From Paraburkholderia tropica (GTDB taxonomy: Bacteria > Pseudomonadota > Gammaproteobacteria > Burkholderiales > Burkholderiaceae), in assembly GCF_914484835.1 (NCBI RefSeq), contig NZ_CAJZAR010000061.1:1-64000 (forward strand): DNA of 64,000 bases. Reading direction: 5' to 3'. Positions 26,513 through 34,732 of this stretch are shown one piece after another (the first letter of the stretch is position 1; every line of letters begins with the position of its first letter). A model generated the notes under the pieces. It saw nothing but the letters and a program-made list of their open reading frames with translations, was not told where the DNA came from and made no database searches. The position numbers and the translations under genes were made by a program.

Positions 26513-28417
26513 TCAGCGCTCGCCGCTTTCGCCCACCGCCTCGCGAATCTGTTGCAACGCCGACGCATCCTCGATAGTCGGCAGATCGCCCGGATCGCGC
26601 CCTTCGGCGAGCGCCGCGATCGCGCGGCGCAGCAGCTTGCCCGAGCGCGTCTTCGGCAGCATCGAAACGAAATGCACGCGCGCGGGCCGTCCGATCGCGC
26701 CGAGCTGGCGGTCCACGGTCGTCGCGATCGCTGCGGCGAGCTTGTCCGCCGCCTTCGGATCGGCCGCCGCCGCCGCGTCGCGCAGCACCACGAAGGCGAG
26801 CGCGGCCTGACCCTTCACCGTATCGTTCACGCCGACCACGGCCACTTCCGCGACCGCCGCGTGCGACGAGATCGCCTCTTCGATCTCGCGCGTGCCGAGC
26901 CGATGGCCCGCGACGTTGATGACGTCGTCGGTGCGTCCGAGGATCGTCACGTAGCCGTTTTCATCCTGCACGCCCCAGTCGAAGGTCGAATAGACCTGCT
27001 GGCCGGGCACGCTCTCCCAGTAGGTTTTCACGAAGCGCGCGTCGTCGCCCCAGACCGTCTGCATGCAGCCGGGCGGCAGCGGGTAGCCGAGCGTGATCAC
27101 GCCTTTTTCGCCGCTCGCGCAGGGCTCGCCAGTGTGCTCGTCGCGCAGCACGAGGTCGTAGCCGTAGCAGGGCACGCCCGGCGAACCGAGTTTCTGCGGC
27201 AGCGCTTCCACGCCGCCCTGGATCGCCAGCATCGGCCAGCCGGTTTCGGTCTGCCAGTAATTGTCGACGACGGGTTTGCCGAGCGCGTCCGAAATCCATT
27301 CGGCGGTCGGCTCGTCGAGCGGTTCGCCCGCGAGAAAGAGCGTGCGCAGGCTCGACAGATCGGCGGCGTGCAGCAGCGCCGGGTCCTGCTTCTTGAGCAC
27401 GCGGATCGCCGTGGGCGCGGTGAACATCAGGTTGATCTTGTGCTGCTCGACGAGACGCCACCAGATGCCGCCGTCGGGGCGGATCGGCGTGCCTTCGTAC
27501 ATCACCGTGGTCATACCCGCGAGCAGCGGCGCGTAGATGATGTAGCTATGGCCCACGACCCAGCCGATGTCCGAGGCCGTGAACATCGTGTCGCCCGCGC
27601 GGCCCTCGAAGATGTATTCCATCGACGCGGCGAGCGCGACCGCGTAGCCGCCCACGTCGCGCTGCACGCCCTTGGGTTTGCCCGTGGTGCCGGAGGTGTA
27701 GAGGATGTACGAGGGCTCGTTCGATTCGAGCCACTCGCAGGGAATCTGCGCGTCGTGATATTGCTCGCGCAACGGTTCGTAGTGCACGAGATAGGGCGCG
27801 TCGAGGCGTTCGGGCGCGAGCTGGCGGTCGATCAGCAGCACATGCGGCGGCGCGTGTTCGGCGCGCGACATCGCTTCGTCGACGAGCGGCGTGTAGTCGA
27901 TCACCTTGCCGCCGCGCGCGCCGGCGTCGGCGCTCACGAGCAGCACGGGTTTCGCGTCGTCGATGCGCGCGGCGAGACTCGGCGCGGCGAAACCGCCGAA
28001 CACCACCGAATGGATCGCGCCCAGCCGCGCACAGGCGAGCATCGCGAACACGGCTTCGGGAATCATCGGCAGATAGATCAGCACGCGGTCGCCGCGCTTC
28101 ACGCCGAGCGAGCGCATCACGGCGGCCATGCGGTTCACTTCGGCGTGCAGGTCGGCGTAGGTGTAGCGGCGCTCGATGCCGGTTTCCGTCGACACGTAGA
28201 CGAGCGCGTTCTGCTGCGCGCGCGAGGCGAGATGGCGGTCGACGGCGTTGAAGCAGAGGTTCGTGCGGCCGCCCGCGAACCAGCGCGCGAAGGGCGGATT
28301 CGAGCGGTCGAGCACGGCGTCGAACGGCGTTTCCCAATGGATGCGCGCGGCTTCGCGGCGCCAGAACGCGTCGGGCTGTTCGATCGACTCGCGGTGAAAA
28401 TCGCGGTAACGGTGCAT
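26513..28417 (-). CDS. prpE: Propionyl-CoA synthetase (acetyl-CoA synthetase family)
   Basis: 634 residues of the ANL superfamily. An ACAS N-terminal cap (YRDFHRESIEQPDAFWRREAARIHW) is followed by the P-loop YTSGTTGKPKGVQRD, the A5 motif DNYWQTETGWPM, the A7/A8 hinge TFDWGVQDENGYVTILGRTDDVINVAGHRLGTREIE, and A10 PKTRSGKLLRR, whose Lys is the acetylation target. Length and the 'VQRDVGGYAVAL' block match PrpE rather than Acs. It activates propionate to propionyl-CoA. The convergent mtnN stop is 15 nt away. No prpBCD genes are in the window. Confidence 0.9.
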   Translation of the reverse strand: MHRYRDFHRESIEQPDAFWRREAARIHWETPFDAVLDRSNPPFARWFAGGRTNLCFNAVDRHLASRAQQNALVYVSTETGIERRYTYADLHAEVNRMAAVMRSLGVKRGDRVLIYLPMIPEAVFAMLACARLGAIHSVVFGGFAAPSLAARIDDAKPVLLVSADAGARGGKVIDYTPLVDEAMSRAEHAPPHVLLIDRQLAPERLDAPYLVHYEPLREQYHDAQIPCEWLESNEPSYILYTSGTTGKPKGVQRDVGGYAVALAASMEYIFEGRAGDTMFTASDIGWVVGHSYIIYAPLLAGMTTVMYEGTPIRPDGGIWWRLVEQHKINLMFTAPTAIRVLKKQDPALLHAADLSSLRTLFLAGEPLDEPTAEWISDALGKPVVDNYWQTETGWPMLAIQGGVEALPQKLGSPGVPCYGYDLVLRDEHTGEPCASGEKGVITLGYPLPPGCMQTVWGDDARFVKTYWESVPGQQVYSTFDWGVQDENGYVTILGRTDDVINVAGHRLGTREIEEAISSHAAVAEVAVVGVNDTVKGQAALAFVVLRDAAAAADPKAADKLAAAIATTVDRQLGAIGRPARVHFVSMLPKTRSGKLLRRAIAALAEGRDPGDLPTIEDASALQQIREAVGESGER

Positions 28418-28543
28418 GAGGGGCTTCCTCCCGTGCGAGGTGGCGCGGACGGCTGGCGGCCGGATCCGGCTCTGGAGAATCGAGCATAGTGCAGCGCAAT
28501 GCGCGCGGGCAACGCGGGTTCACCCGTGGGCGCGCGGCGGGTC

Positions 28544-28602
28544 GTGTGTTTTGCCGCGTGCTTGCCTTGTGTTTTGCCTCGTGTTCTGCCGCGCGTTCTG
28601 CC
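28544..28602. repeat. 12-bp tandem repeat between prpE and the hydrogenase-protease homologue
   Basis: Five units of about 12 bp: gtgttttgccgc (28544-28555), an 11-bp variant (28556-28566), gtgttttgcctc (28567-28578), gtgttctgccgc (28579-28590), gcgttctgccgc (28591-28602), with a diverged sixth to 28618. It lies in the 232-nt gap and downstream of the minus-strand protease homologue. No gene is supported there. Confidence 0.7.
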
Positions 28603-28649
28603 GCATGTCTTGTGTGCCGCGATGCCTGCGTCTGCGCCGCCCGGACGGA

Positions 28650-29276
28650 TCAGGCGGGCTCGTCGGCGCAACCGGCCTGCGCGGTCAGCGCTTCGCCGTG
28701 CGGCAGCGACAGCGCCTGCGGACGCGCATGCCAGCGCCGCAGCCAGCGGCATGCCGCCGCGACGGCCGGATCGAGCTGGGCGCGCACGGCAGGGCGCAGG
28801 TCCGCGCCATAGTCCGAATGGGCGATCGGCTGCACGCCGATCAGCACCAGCTCGCGCGGATAGCGGCCCTTGAGCTGCGCGCAGGCGAGCGCATCGGCGA
28901 AATCCATCTGGTGCAGATTGACGGCGCGGGTGCGCAGATGCGCCGTGGCGGCGTCGCCGGCGCGCACGCACAGCGTGCCGGGCGACGCGCCGAAATCGGC
29001 GGCGTTGAACACGATCATGCGCTGCGCCGATTCCACGAGCGGCAGCAGCGCGCGTCCTTGTGTGCCGCCGTCGACGCACTCGACATGCGGCGCGCACTGC
29101 CACGCCGACGTGAGCCGTTCGAGCGCGCGCACGCCGAAGCCCGCGTCGCCCCATTGCACATTGCCGATTCCGAGCACGACGATGCGCCCCGCCGTATGCG
29201 CGCGCGCCGTCGTTTCCGACAGCGCCGCATGGCCGGGTGCAAAGATAAAAGGAAGGTGCTCGGCAAGAAAACCCAC
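28650..29276 (-). CDS. HyaD/HybD-family hydrogenase maturation protease homologue with altered metal site
   Basis: 208 residues. Family blocks: VVLGIGNVQWGDAGFGVRALERL, VECVDGGTQGRALLP, IVFNAADFGASPGTL, LHQMDFADALACAQLKGRYPRELVLIGVQP. These proteases bind nickel in the hydrogenase large subunit through a Glu, an Asp and a His, then clip its C-terminus. The Asp (DGGTQG) and His (LHQ) are kept, but the Glu of the usual DEGFGV is Ala at residue 45 (29142-29144). No hydrogenase gene is in the window. The start is a GTG without a ribosome site, and 30 residues precede the conserved core, so the true start is uncertain. It may be inactive or have another role. Confidence 0.82.
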   Translation of the reverse strand: MGFLAEHLPFIFAPGHAALSETTARAHTAGRIVVLGIGNVQWGDAGFGVRALERLTSAWQCAPHVECVDGGTQGRALLPLVESAQRMIVFNAADFGASPGTLCVRAGDAATAHLRTRAVNLHQMDFADALACAQLKGRYPRELVLIGVQPIAHSDYGADLRPAVRAQLDPAVAAACRWLRRWHARPQALSLPHGEALTAQAGCADEPA

Positions 29277-29479
29277 GCTGACAATCCGATCCAGGACGTA
29301 AAAATAAGAATAGTCCTAGGTGCTGCCGGTTTCGGGTTTGACGACCGTCAATGGCGCGGGGATTCGGCCTGTTTCTGAGACAAGTTTTTCAAGGCTGGAC
29401 GGTCAGCCGTCGGGCAATGCCTGGAATCTGGCAAGAACTGTCATGCGATCTTCAGGTGCGCGCATCGGTGCGCGCAACG
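29277..29479. other. Intergenic region upstream of the protease homologue
   Basis: The 297-nt gap to the efflux operon shows no gene. An A+T-rich patch near 29295-29315 probably holds the minus-strand promoter of the protease homologue; the rest is a short leader and the efflux-operon terminator. Confidence 0.4.
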
Positions 29480-29504
29480 AAAAAGAGCGCCCGGAGGCGC
29501 TCTT
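29480..29504 (-). terminator. Terminator of the FUSC efflux operon
   Basis: Nine-base arms aagagcgcc (29483-29491) and ggcgctctt (29496-29504) with a CGGA loop. On the minus strand they are followed by a T-run (five A at 29480-29484 on the plus strand). It lies 70 nt after the membrane-fusion gene's stop. Confidence 0.8.
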
Positions 29505-29573
29505 GCGGTTTCCCGTGCTCACAGGCGTCGGCGGACCGGCTGGCCGCGCGACGCTTGCGCGCGCATCGCGCGA

Positions 29574-30437
29574 TCAGGTGCCCGGCTTCACCACCACCGT
29601 GCAGGTCGTGCCCGCGGCGAGGACCATGTCGTCCGGCACCTTGTCGATATGGATGCGCACCGGCACGCGCTGCGCGAGGCGCACCCAGTTGAAGGTCGGG
29701 TTCACGTCGGCGAGCAGTTCGCGGCTTTGCGGATTGTCGCGGTCGTAAATGCCGCGCGAGATGCTTTCCACGTGGCCTTCGAGCGTGCCGCCGCTCATCA
29801 GCTTGATGTCGGCCTTGTTGCCCACCTTCACGTGCGGCAGCTTGGTTTCCTCGAAGTAGCCGTAGACCCAGAACGAGTGGCTGTCCACCACGGCGAGCTT
29901 CGCCTGGCCCGCGATCGCGTAGTCGCCCTTGAACACCTGCAGATTGGTGATGTAGCCGTCGACCGGCGAGATCACACGCGTGCGTTCGAGGTTGAGCTTG
30001 GCGGCGTCGAGCGCGGCGATCGCCTGCTGATACTGCGCCTGCGCCGAATTCGCGGTGTGTGAGGCGTTTTCGCGGTTTTCCTGCGAGACCACGAGGCTGT
30101 CCATGTCGGCGCGGCGGCGCGCGTCGTCGAGCTTCATGGTCAGCTCGGCCTTGCGCGCGGCCACGGCGGCCTCGGCCTGCTCGACGGCGATCTGATAGTG
30201 CGACGGGTCGATCTGCATCAGCAGGTCGCCCTTGTGCACGAACTGGTTGTCCTTGACGGGCAGCTCGACCACGGCGCCGGAGACGTCGGGCGCGATGTTC
30301 ACCACTTCGGCGCGCACGCGGCCGTCGCGCGTCCAGGGTTCGTCCATGTAATGGACCCACAGCGCGCGGCCCACGAGGATGGCGATGACGAAGATGATCG
30401 CCGTCGCGATAAAGCCAATGATATTTCTGATAGTCAT
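29574..30437 (-). CDS. HlyD-family membrane fusion protein of the FUSC efflux system (AaeA-like)
   Basis: 287 residues. One N-terminal membrane anchor (IIGFIATAIIFVIAILVGRALW), then the lipoyl/barrel-sandwich halves (VRAEVVNIAPDVSGAVVELPVKDNQFVHKGDLLMQIDP and LNLERTRVISPVDGYITNLQVFKGDY), enclosing a coiled-coil hairpin, and a beta-barrel domain. It bridges the FUSC pump to the outer-membrane factor. The ATG at 30437 (MTIRNIIGF) gives the normal AaeA/EmrA-like N-terminus; the frame is open further upstream into the DUF1656 gene. It lies 17 nt after that gene in a four-gene operon. Confidence 0.92.
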   Translation of the reverse strand: MTIRNIIGFIATAIIFVIAILVGRALWVHYMDEPWTRDGRVRAEVVNIAPDVSGAVVELPVKDNQFVHKGDLLMQIDPSHYQIAVEQAEAAVAARKAELTMKLDDARRRADMDSLVVSQENRENASHTANSAQAQYQQAIAALDAAKLNLERTRVISPVDGYITNLQVFKGDYAIAGQAKLAVVDSHSFWVYGYFEETKLPHVKVGNKADIKLMSGGTLEGHVESISRGIYDRDNPQSRELLADVNPTFNWVRLAQRVPVRIHIDKVPDDMVLAAGTTCTVVVKPGT

Positions 30438-30454
30438 GATTCTACGTAGCCGGT

Positions 30455-30655
30455 TCAACGATAGACGGCGAGTCCAAGCACGCAGCACACGACCACGAGC
30501 AGACTCACGCGAAACAGGGACGGGTGCCAAACGAGACGGTACAGGCCGGTGCGGGCCAGTACGGAATCGAGCACCCAGGTGATCGCCGCGCCCAGGATAA
30601 AGAGCAGGACGATCGCCGGAATGTAGGCGTCGAGAAACGCAACGTCACGAGGCAT
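30455..30655 (-). CDS. DUF1656 small inner-membrane protein (AaeX-like)
   Basis: 66 residues with two predicted membrane helices (YIPAIVLLFILGAAITWVLDSVL and LFRVSLLVVVCCVLGLAVYR) and the DUF1656 pattern around LARTGLYRLVWHPSLFR. Proteins of this type are encoded between FUSC pumps and their fusion protein, as aaeX is with aaeAB, and their role is unknown. The ATG 30655 has AAGGAG 8 nt upstream and overlaps the end of the FUSC gene by 11 nt. Confidence 0.88.
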   Translation of the reverse strand: MPRDVAFLDAYIPAIVLLFILGAAITWVLDSVLARTGLYRLVWHPSLFRVSLLVVVCCVLGLAVYR

Positions 30656-32927
30656 GATGGGCTCCTTGCGCATTGCCGGAAGAGGGGGCCGCGCCTTGCT
30701 GGCTGAACGGCGCGAGCGGCGACTGCGGATCGATCAGCGCGGTGCGGATGAAATGCAGATGGCTGAGGATGCGCTGCACCGGATGGCGTTCCTCGCGCGG
30801 CGCTTCGTCGTTCAGCACGCGTTCGAGCAGTTCGCGGCAGGCGCCGATCGCGCCTTCGTTCGCGGCGAGCGCGGCGGCGTAACGCTTCGCGTTCGGTTGA
30901 TCGAACAGCGCGCTCAGGTTCTTGAGCGTCGCATCGACGTGACCGCGCCAGGCCGTGTCCTTCGCGAAGCGCGGATGCGCGGGCAGCGCGGCCAGTTCCT
31001 CGCGCAGATCGATCGCGGCATTGCCGGTTTCGAGCGTCGCGAACATCCAGCGCAGCGTGTCCTGGCGGAACGCCTGATCGCTGCCCGCGAGTGCGTTGAG
31101 CTGGAACATCAGGTCGCGCGTGCCGCTTTCGAAGCGGTTGCGCAGACCCGAAAGACCGGTCAGCCGCGCGCGGCACGCATGCACCACCTGGCCGCGCAGA
31201 TTCGCGAGCAGACGGTTGCGCAGCCACGGCGTCGAAGGCGGCAGCAGCACCGCGAACGCGGCGGCCGAAACGACCATCGAGAGACACAGCGCGAGCGCGT
31301 CGTTGATATAGCCGGTCGGGTTGTACTGCACCACGTTATCCGGGCCCGCGAGGAAGCACAGGAAGATGCAGTAGCCCATGCCGTAGCCCGCGTAGGCCGG
31401 GCGCGTCGTCAGGAACACGCCGAACGCGAGCGCGGGCGCGAGCGCCACGCACAGCATCGGGAAGCCGTCGATGTGCGGAAACACGCCGAAGGTCAGGATC
31501 ATGCCGACGATCGACGCGAGCATCGTGCCGCCCGCCATCTGGCTCGCCATGCGCGCGGGCTGCGGCGAGGCCGAGGCGAGCGCGCAGGTGGCGGCGGCGT
31601 TGAGCACGAGGTTCGTGCCGCTCGGCCAGGCGGTGGCGATCCAGAAGGCGCCCAGCAGGCCCATCACGATCGCGGCGCGCAGGCCGTGCACGCCCGCCGC
31701 GACGAGGTTGGTTTTGGGCACGTAGCGCGCGATCCACTTTTCGCGCGCGTGGGTGTCGACGGCGAGCGAGGCGTAGGTCGCCGTGTACTCGTTCATCTCG
31801 TGCACGAAGCGGTAGAACAGTTCGGTGGCCGTGTCGAAGTCGAGCAGGTCGGCGGGCGCGTGGGCATCGCCTGCTGCTTGCGTCGCGGCTTGCGTCGCGG
31901 CTTGGGCTGCGGCTTGCGCGGCTGCGAGTTGCGCGCGCGTGTCGCGCACGCGCTTGGGCAGCGTCGCGCGATACGCTTCGAGCTGCGCGGCGACGTGCAC
32001 GGCGTCGGCAGCCTTCAGCACGGGCTCGCCCGCCTTGTCGAACAGCGGCGCGATCTCGCGGAAATACGGTTCGAGCGCTTCGACGGTCGCCAGCTTGCCT
32101 TCGGCGCGCAGACGGTTCATCAGCTGATGCAGCGCGTGAAAGCGCGTCGAGGCCGTCATGAACTCGGTGTTCATGCGCGCGAGACGACCGGCGCGCATGC
32201 GCGAGTCGGGCGATTCGAACACGGCGCTGCTGCGGCTTGCCTCGAAGCCGACGATATCGGCCACGAAGCGCGCGTTGGTCGCTTCGATCTGCGAACGGTC
32301 GACGCGGCCGCCCAGCGACGCCGACACGTAATCGACGAACGACGAGAAGCGGCGGCGCACCGTCGAGCGCAGCAGCTCGCCGGTGTAGCGCGGGAACACC
32401 ACGGCGCTCACGAAACCCGAGGCGAGAATGCCGAGCGAGATTTCGGCCACGCGCGTCATCGCCGACATGAAGGCGCCGTCGGGATGCTGCGAGGCCGGAA
32501 TGCCGATCAGCGCGGCCGTGTAGCCCGCGAGCACGAAGCCGTACGAGCGGAAGTTGCGGTTGCGCGCCGCGCCCGCCGTGCAGATGCCGACCCACAGCGC
32601 CGTGCTGGCGATGAAGAGTTCGGGCTGCTGCGCGAATAGGCCGATCAGCGCGAGCATCACGACGAGCCCGACGAGCGTGCCGCAGATCCGGTAGAAGCTC
32701 TTGGCGAACACCGCGCCGCTTTGCGGCTGCATGACGATGAACACCGTCGTCATGGCCGTGCGCGGCGAGGGCAGGTCGAGCTTCATCGCGATGCCGAGCG
32801 CGAGCAGCGCCGCGGCGATCGCCTTGAACAGATAGAGCCAGACGAGGCCGTCGGTGCGCGCCCAGTCGGCGAACGCCTTCACGACGCTCTGGCCGTCCCG
32901 CGCGGAAGTGGGAGAGGAGGCTTGCAT
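30645..32927 (-). CDS. FUSC-family (AaeB-like) efflux pump
   Basis: 760 residues in the FUSC layout: a first membrane bundle (about residues 25-180), a long cytoplasmic region (about 185-430), and a second bundle (about 440-570) followed by a second soluble region. Recognisable is PSPRTAMTTVFIVMQPQSGAVFAKSFYRICGTLVG. AaeB exports aromatic carboxylates such as p-hydroxybenzoate; the actual substrate here is not known. The cytoplasmic region holds an Ala/Gln/Thr-rich run encoded by a 12-bp tandem repeat (31876-31923). Its gene starts 11 nt after the outer-membrane factor gene. Confidence 0.92.
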   Translation of the reverse strand: MQASSPTSARDGQSVVKAFADWARTDGLVWLYLFKAIAAALLALGIAMKLDLPSPRTAMTTVFIVMQPQSGAVFAKSFYRICGTLVGLVVMLALIGLFAQQPELFIASTALWVGICTAGAARNRNFRSYGFVLAGYTAALIGIPASQHPDGAFMSAMTRVAEISLGILASGFVSAVVFPRYTGELLRSTVRRRFSSFVDYVSASLGGRVDRSQIEATNARFVADIVGFEASRSSAVFESPDSRMRAGRLARMNTEFMTASTRFHALHQLMNRLRAEGKLATVEALEPYFREIAPLFDKAGEPVLKAADAVHVAAQLEAYRATLPKRVRDTRAQLAAAQAAAQAATQAATQAAGDAHAPADLLDFDTATELFYRFVHEMNEYTATYASLAVDTHAREKWIARYVPKTNLVAAGVHGLRAAIVMGLLGAFWIATAWPSGTNLVLNAAATCALASASPQPARMASQMAGGTMLASIVGMILTFGVFPHIDGFPMLCVALAPALAFGVFLTTRPAYAGYGMGYCIFLCFLAGPDNVVQYNPTGYINDALALCLSMVVSAAAFAVLLPPSTPWLRNRLLANLRGQVVHACRARLTGLSGLRNRFESGTRDLMFQLNALAGSDQAFRQDTLRWMFATLETGNAAIDLREELAALPAHPRFAKDTAWRGHVDATLKNLSALFDQPNAKRYAAALAANEGAIGACRELLERVLNDEAPREERHPVQRILSHLHFIRTALIDPQSPLAPFSQQGAAPSSGNAQGAHHAS
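31876..31923. repeat. In-frame 12-bp tandem repeat inside the FUSC gene
   Basis: Four 12-mers: two identical gcttgcgtcgcg (31876-31887, 31888-31899), then gcttgggctgcg and gcttgcgcggct. In the FUSC protein they encode an AAQAATQAATQA-type run. Unit number could vary between strains without a frameshift. Confidence 0.8.
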
Positions 32928-32938
32928 GGGCGTGCGCC

Positions 32939-34576
32939 TCAGTTCGCCGGGCTGGCCGACGTTGCCGACGTGGCCGCGCCCGCGCCGCTATCGGCGCTGT
33001 CCGCGCTGTCGGCGGTCTCGCCGCTGGACTTCGGCGCGAGCAGCGCGGCGGGCATCAGCGGCACCGAACGCGTCTTCTTGCCGTGCGCGGGCAACTGCTC
33101 GGCCTGCGTCGGGCCTTTCGCGGACGGATCGTTCGACGCGTCGACCACGCCGCCGCCCAGCGCGACCACGAGGGTCGCGTGCGCGCCCAGGCGCTCGGCC
33201 TGAATACGCGCGACGCCTTCCTGCGCGCGCAGCAGCTGCGCTTGCGCGATCAGCACGTTCACATAGTCGGTCAGACCACGGCGATAGCCTTCCTGCGAGA
33301 GGTTGTAGTTGCGCTGCGCGGCCGCGACCGAGCGATGCGCGTCTTCTTCCTGCGTCGCCAGCGAGCGCATGCGCACGACCTGGTCGGCGATTTCCTTGAG
33401 CGCGGTGACGATCGTCTGGTTGTACTGATCGACCGCGAAGTCGTATTCCGCCGACTGCGCGCCGAGCTGCGAGCGCAGACGTCCGCCGTCGAAGATCGGC
33501 AGCGAGAACGCGGGACCGGCCGCGTAGCTGCCGCTCATCGACTTGAGGAACTGGAACAGCGGGCCGGCGGCGGCATAACCGCCCATCGACACGAGCAGGT
33601 TCACGTTCGGATAGAAGTCGGCCTTGGCCACGTCGATGCCGCGCGCCTGGGCCGCCACGGTCCAGCGCGCCGCCACGACATCCGGGCGATGGCCGATCAG
33701 CTCAGCCGGCAGCGCCGAGGGCAGACCGGCCGGCGCGGACAGCGCGAGCGCCGGACGCGTGATCGATTCGCCCGCGCCCGGACCCTTGCCCGCGAGCGCG
33801 GCGAGCTGGTTCTTGCCGAGCGCGATCGACTCTTCGAGCGCGTCGATCTGGCGCTCGTACTCGGGCAGCGGCGTTTCGGCCTGGCTCACTTCGAGCTGGG
33901 TGCCGATGCCGCCCTTCAGGCGGCGCTGCGCGAGCGCGAGAATCTTCTGCTGTTCGCCGAGCGTCTGCTTGGCGATGTCGAGCAGCGCGTAGTTCATCGA
34001 CATTTCGATGTAGGCGCGCGTGACGTTCGCTTCGAGTTCGAGCTGCGCGGCGCGCGCGTCGGCGGCCGTGGCGTGCGCCATGTCGAGCGCGCGCTCGGCG
34101 TTGTTCTTGTCCTGACCCCAGAGATCGAGGTGATAGGACAGGCCGAGCGAGGCCGTGTTGTTCCACGTGTTCGAGTTCGCGAGCGAGCCCGGACCGTAAT
34201 AGATATTGTCCGACCAGTGCTGGCGCTGCACGGACATACTGCCGTTGATTTGCGGCAGCAGCCCGGCCTGGGCGACGCCCGCCATCGCGCGTGCTTCGCG
34301 AACGCGCGCCTGCGCGGCCGAGAGCGTCGGATTGCCGGCGATCGAGGTTTCGATCCAGGCGTTGAGCTGCGGGTCGTTATAGGCGCGCCACCAGTCGCTG
34401 GCGGGCCATTGGGCGTCCGTGTTGGCGGCGCGGATCGCTGCGCCGGCGTCCAGATCGGCCGCTTCCACGTGCTTCGCTTGCGGTGCGATTCCCCCGGTAC
34501 TGGCGCAGCCCGCGATTATCAACGAGAACGTAAGAACCGTGAGTGCGGCGAGTCCTTTCGGTACCGGTGACTGCAC
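32939..34576 (-). CDS. NodT-type outer-membrane efflux lipoprotein (TolC-like factor)
   Basis: 545 residues. A lipoprotein signal peptide ends in the lipobox LIIAGC (Cys near residue 24). Two OEP repeats follow, with family motifs WWRAYNDPQLNAWIETSIAGNPTLSAAQARVREARA and YPNVNLLVSMGG / YAAGPAFSLPIFDGGRLRSQLGAQSAEYDFAVDQYNQTIVTALKEIADQ. It forms the trimeric exit duct for the FUSC pump. After the usual end (near residue 475) comes an unusual tail of about 70 residues with a repeated SADSADS run, encoded by 9-bp repeats at 32987-33013. It is the first gene of the four-gene efflux operon. Confidence 0.93.
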   Translation of the reverse strand: MQSPVPKGLAALTVLTFSLIIAGCASTGGIAPQAKHVEAADLDAGAAIRAANTDAQWPASDWWRAYNDPQLNAWIETSIAGNPTLSAAQARVREARAMAGVAQAGLLPQINGSMSVQRQHWSDNIYYGPGSLANSNTWNNTASLGLSYHLDLWGQDKNNAERALDMAHATAADARAAQLELEANVTRAYIEMSMNYALLDIAKQTLGEQQKILALAQRRLKGGIGTQLEVSQAETPLPEYERQIDALEESIALGKNQLAALAGKGPGAGESITRPALALSAPAGLPSALPAELIGHRPDVVAARWTVAAQARGIDVAKADFYPNVNLLVSMGGYAAAGPLFQFLKSMSGSYAAGPAFSLPIFDGGRLRSQLGAQSAEYDFAVDQYNQTIVTALKEIADQVVRMRSLATQEEDAHRSVAAAQRNYNLSQEGYRRGLTDYVNVLIAQAQLLRAQEGVARIQAERLGAHATLVVALGGGVVDASNDPSAKGPTQAEQLPAHGKKTRSVPLMPAALLAPKSSGETADSADSADSGAGAATSATSASPAN

Positions 34577-34689
34577 GTTTTACTCCTTAACTTGGCTATA
34601 GATCACTGTGCGTCATTATATTTTTTGCTCGATTGGCGAATAACTGGTAAGGATGCAAGGCATTTTTACGGGATGTGAGATAATAGATT

Positions 34690-34704
34690 TTACGAAACGT
34701 GTAA
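34690..34704. promoter_or_regulatory. Candidate LysR-type binding box between efflux operon and regulator
   Basis: TTAC-N7-GTAA (34690-34693, 34701-34704), a T-N11-A interrupted palindrome typical of LysR-type sites. It lies 29 nt upstream of the regulator ATG in the 156-nt divergent region, placed for autoregulation and control of the efflux operon. Confidence 0.5.
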
Positions 34705-34732
34705 CAATTCGTCCGTCAGATAGAGGATTGGT

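Noticed and set aside
28544..28618. CRISPR-like array
   Set aside because: Units are 12 bp and contiguous with no spacers; there are no cas genes in the window.
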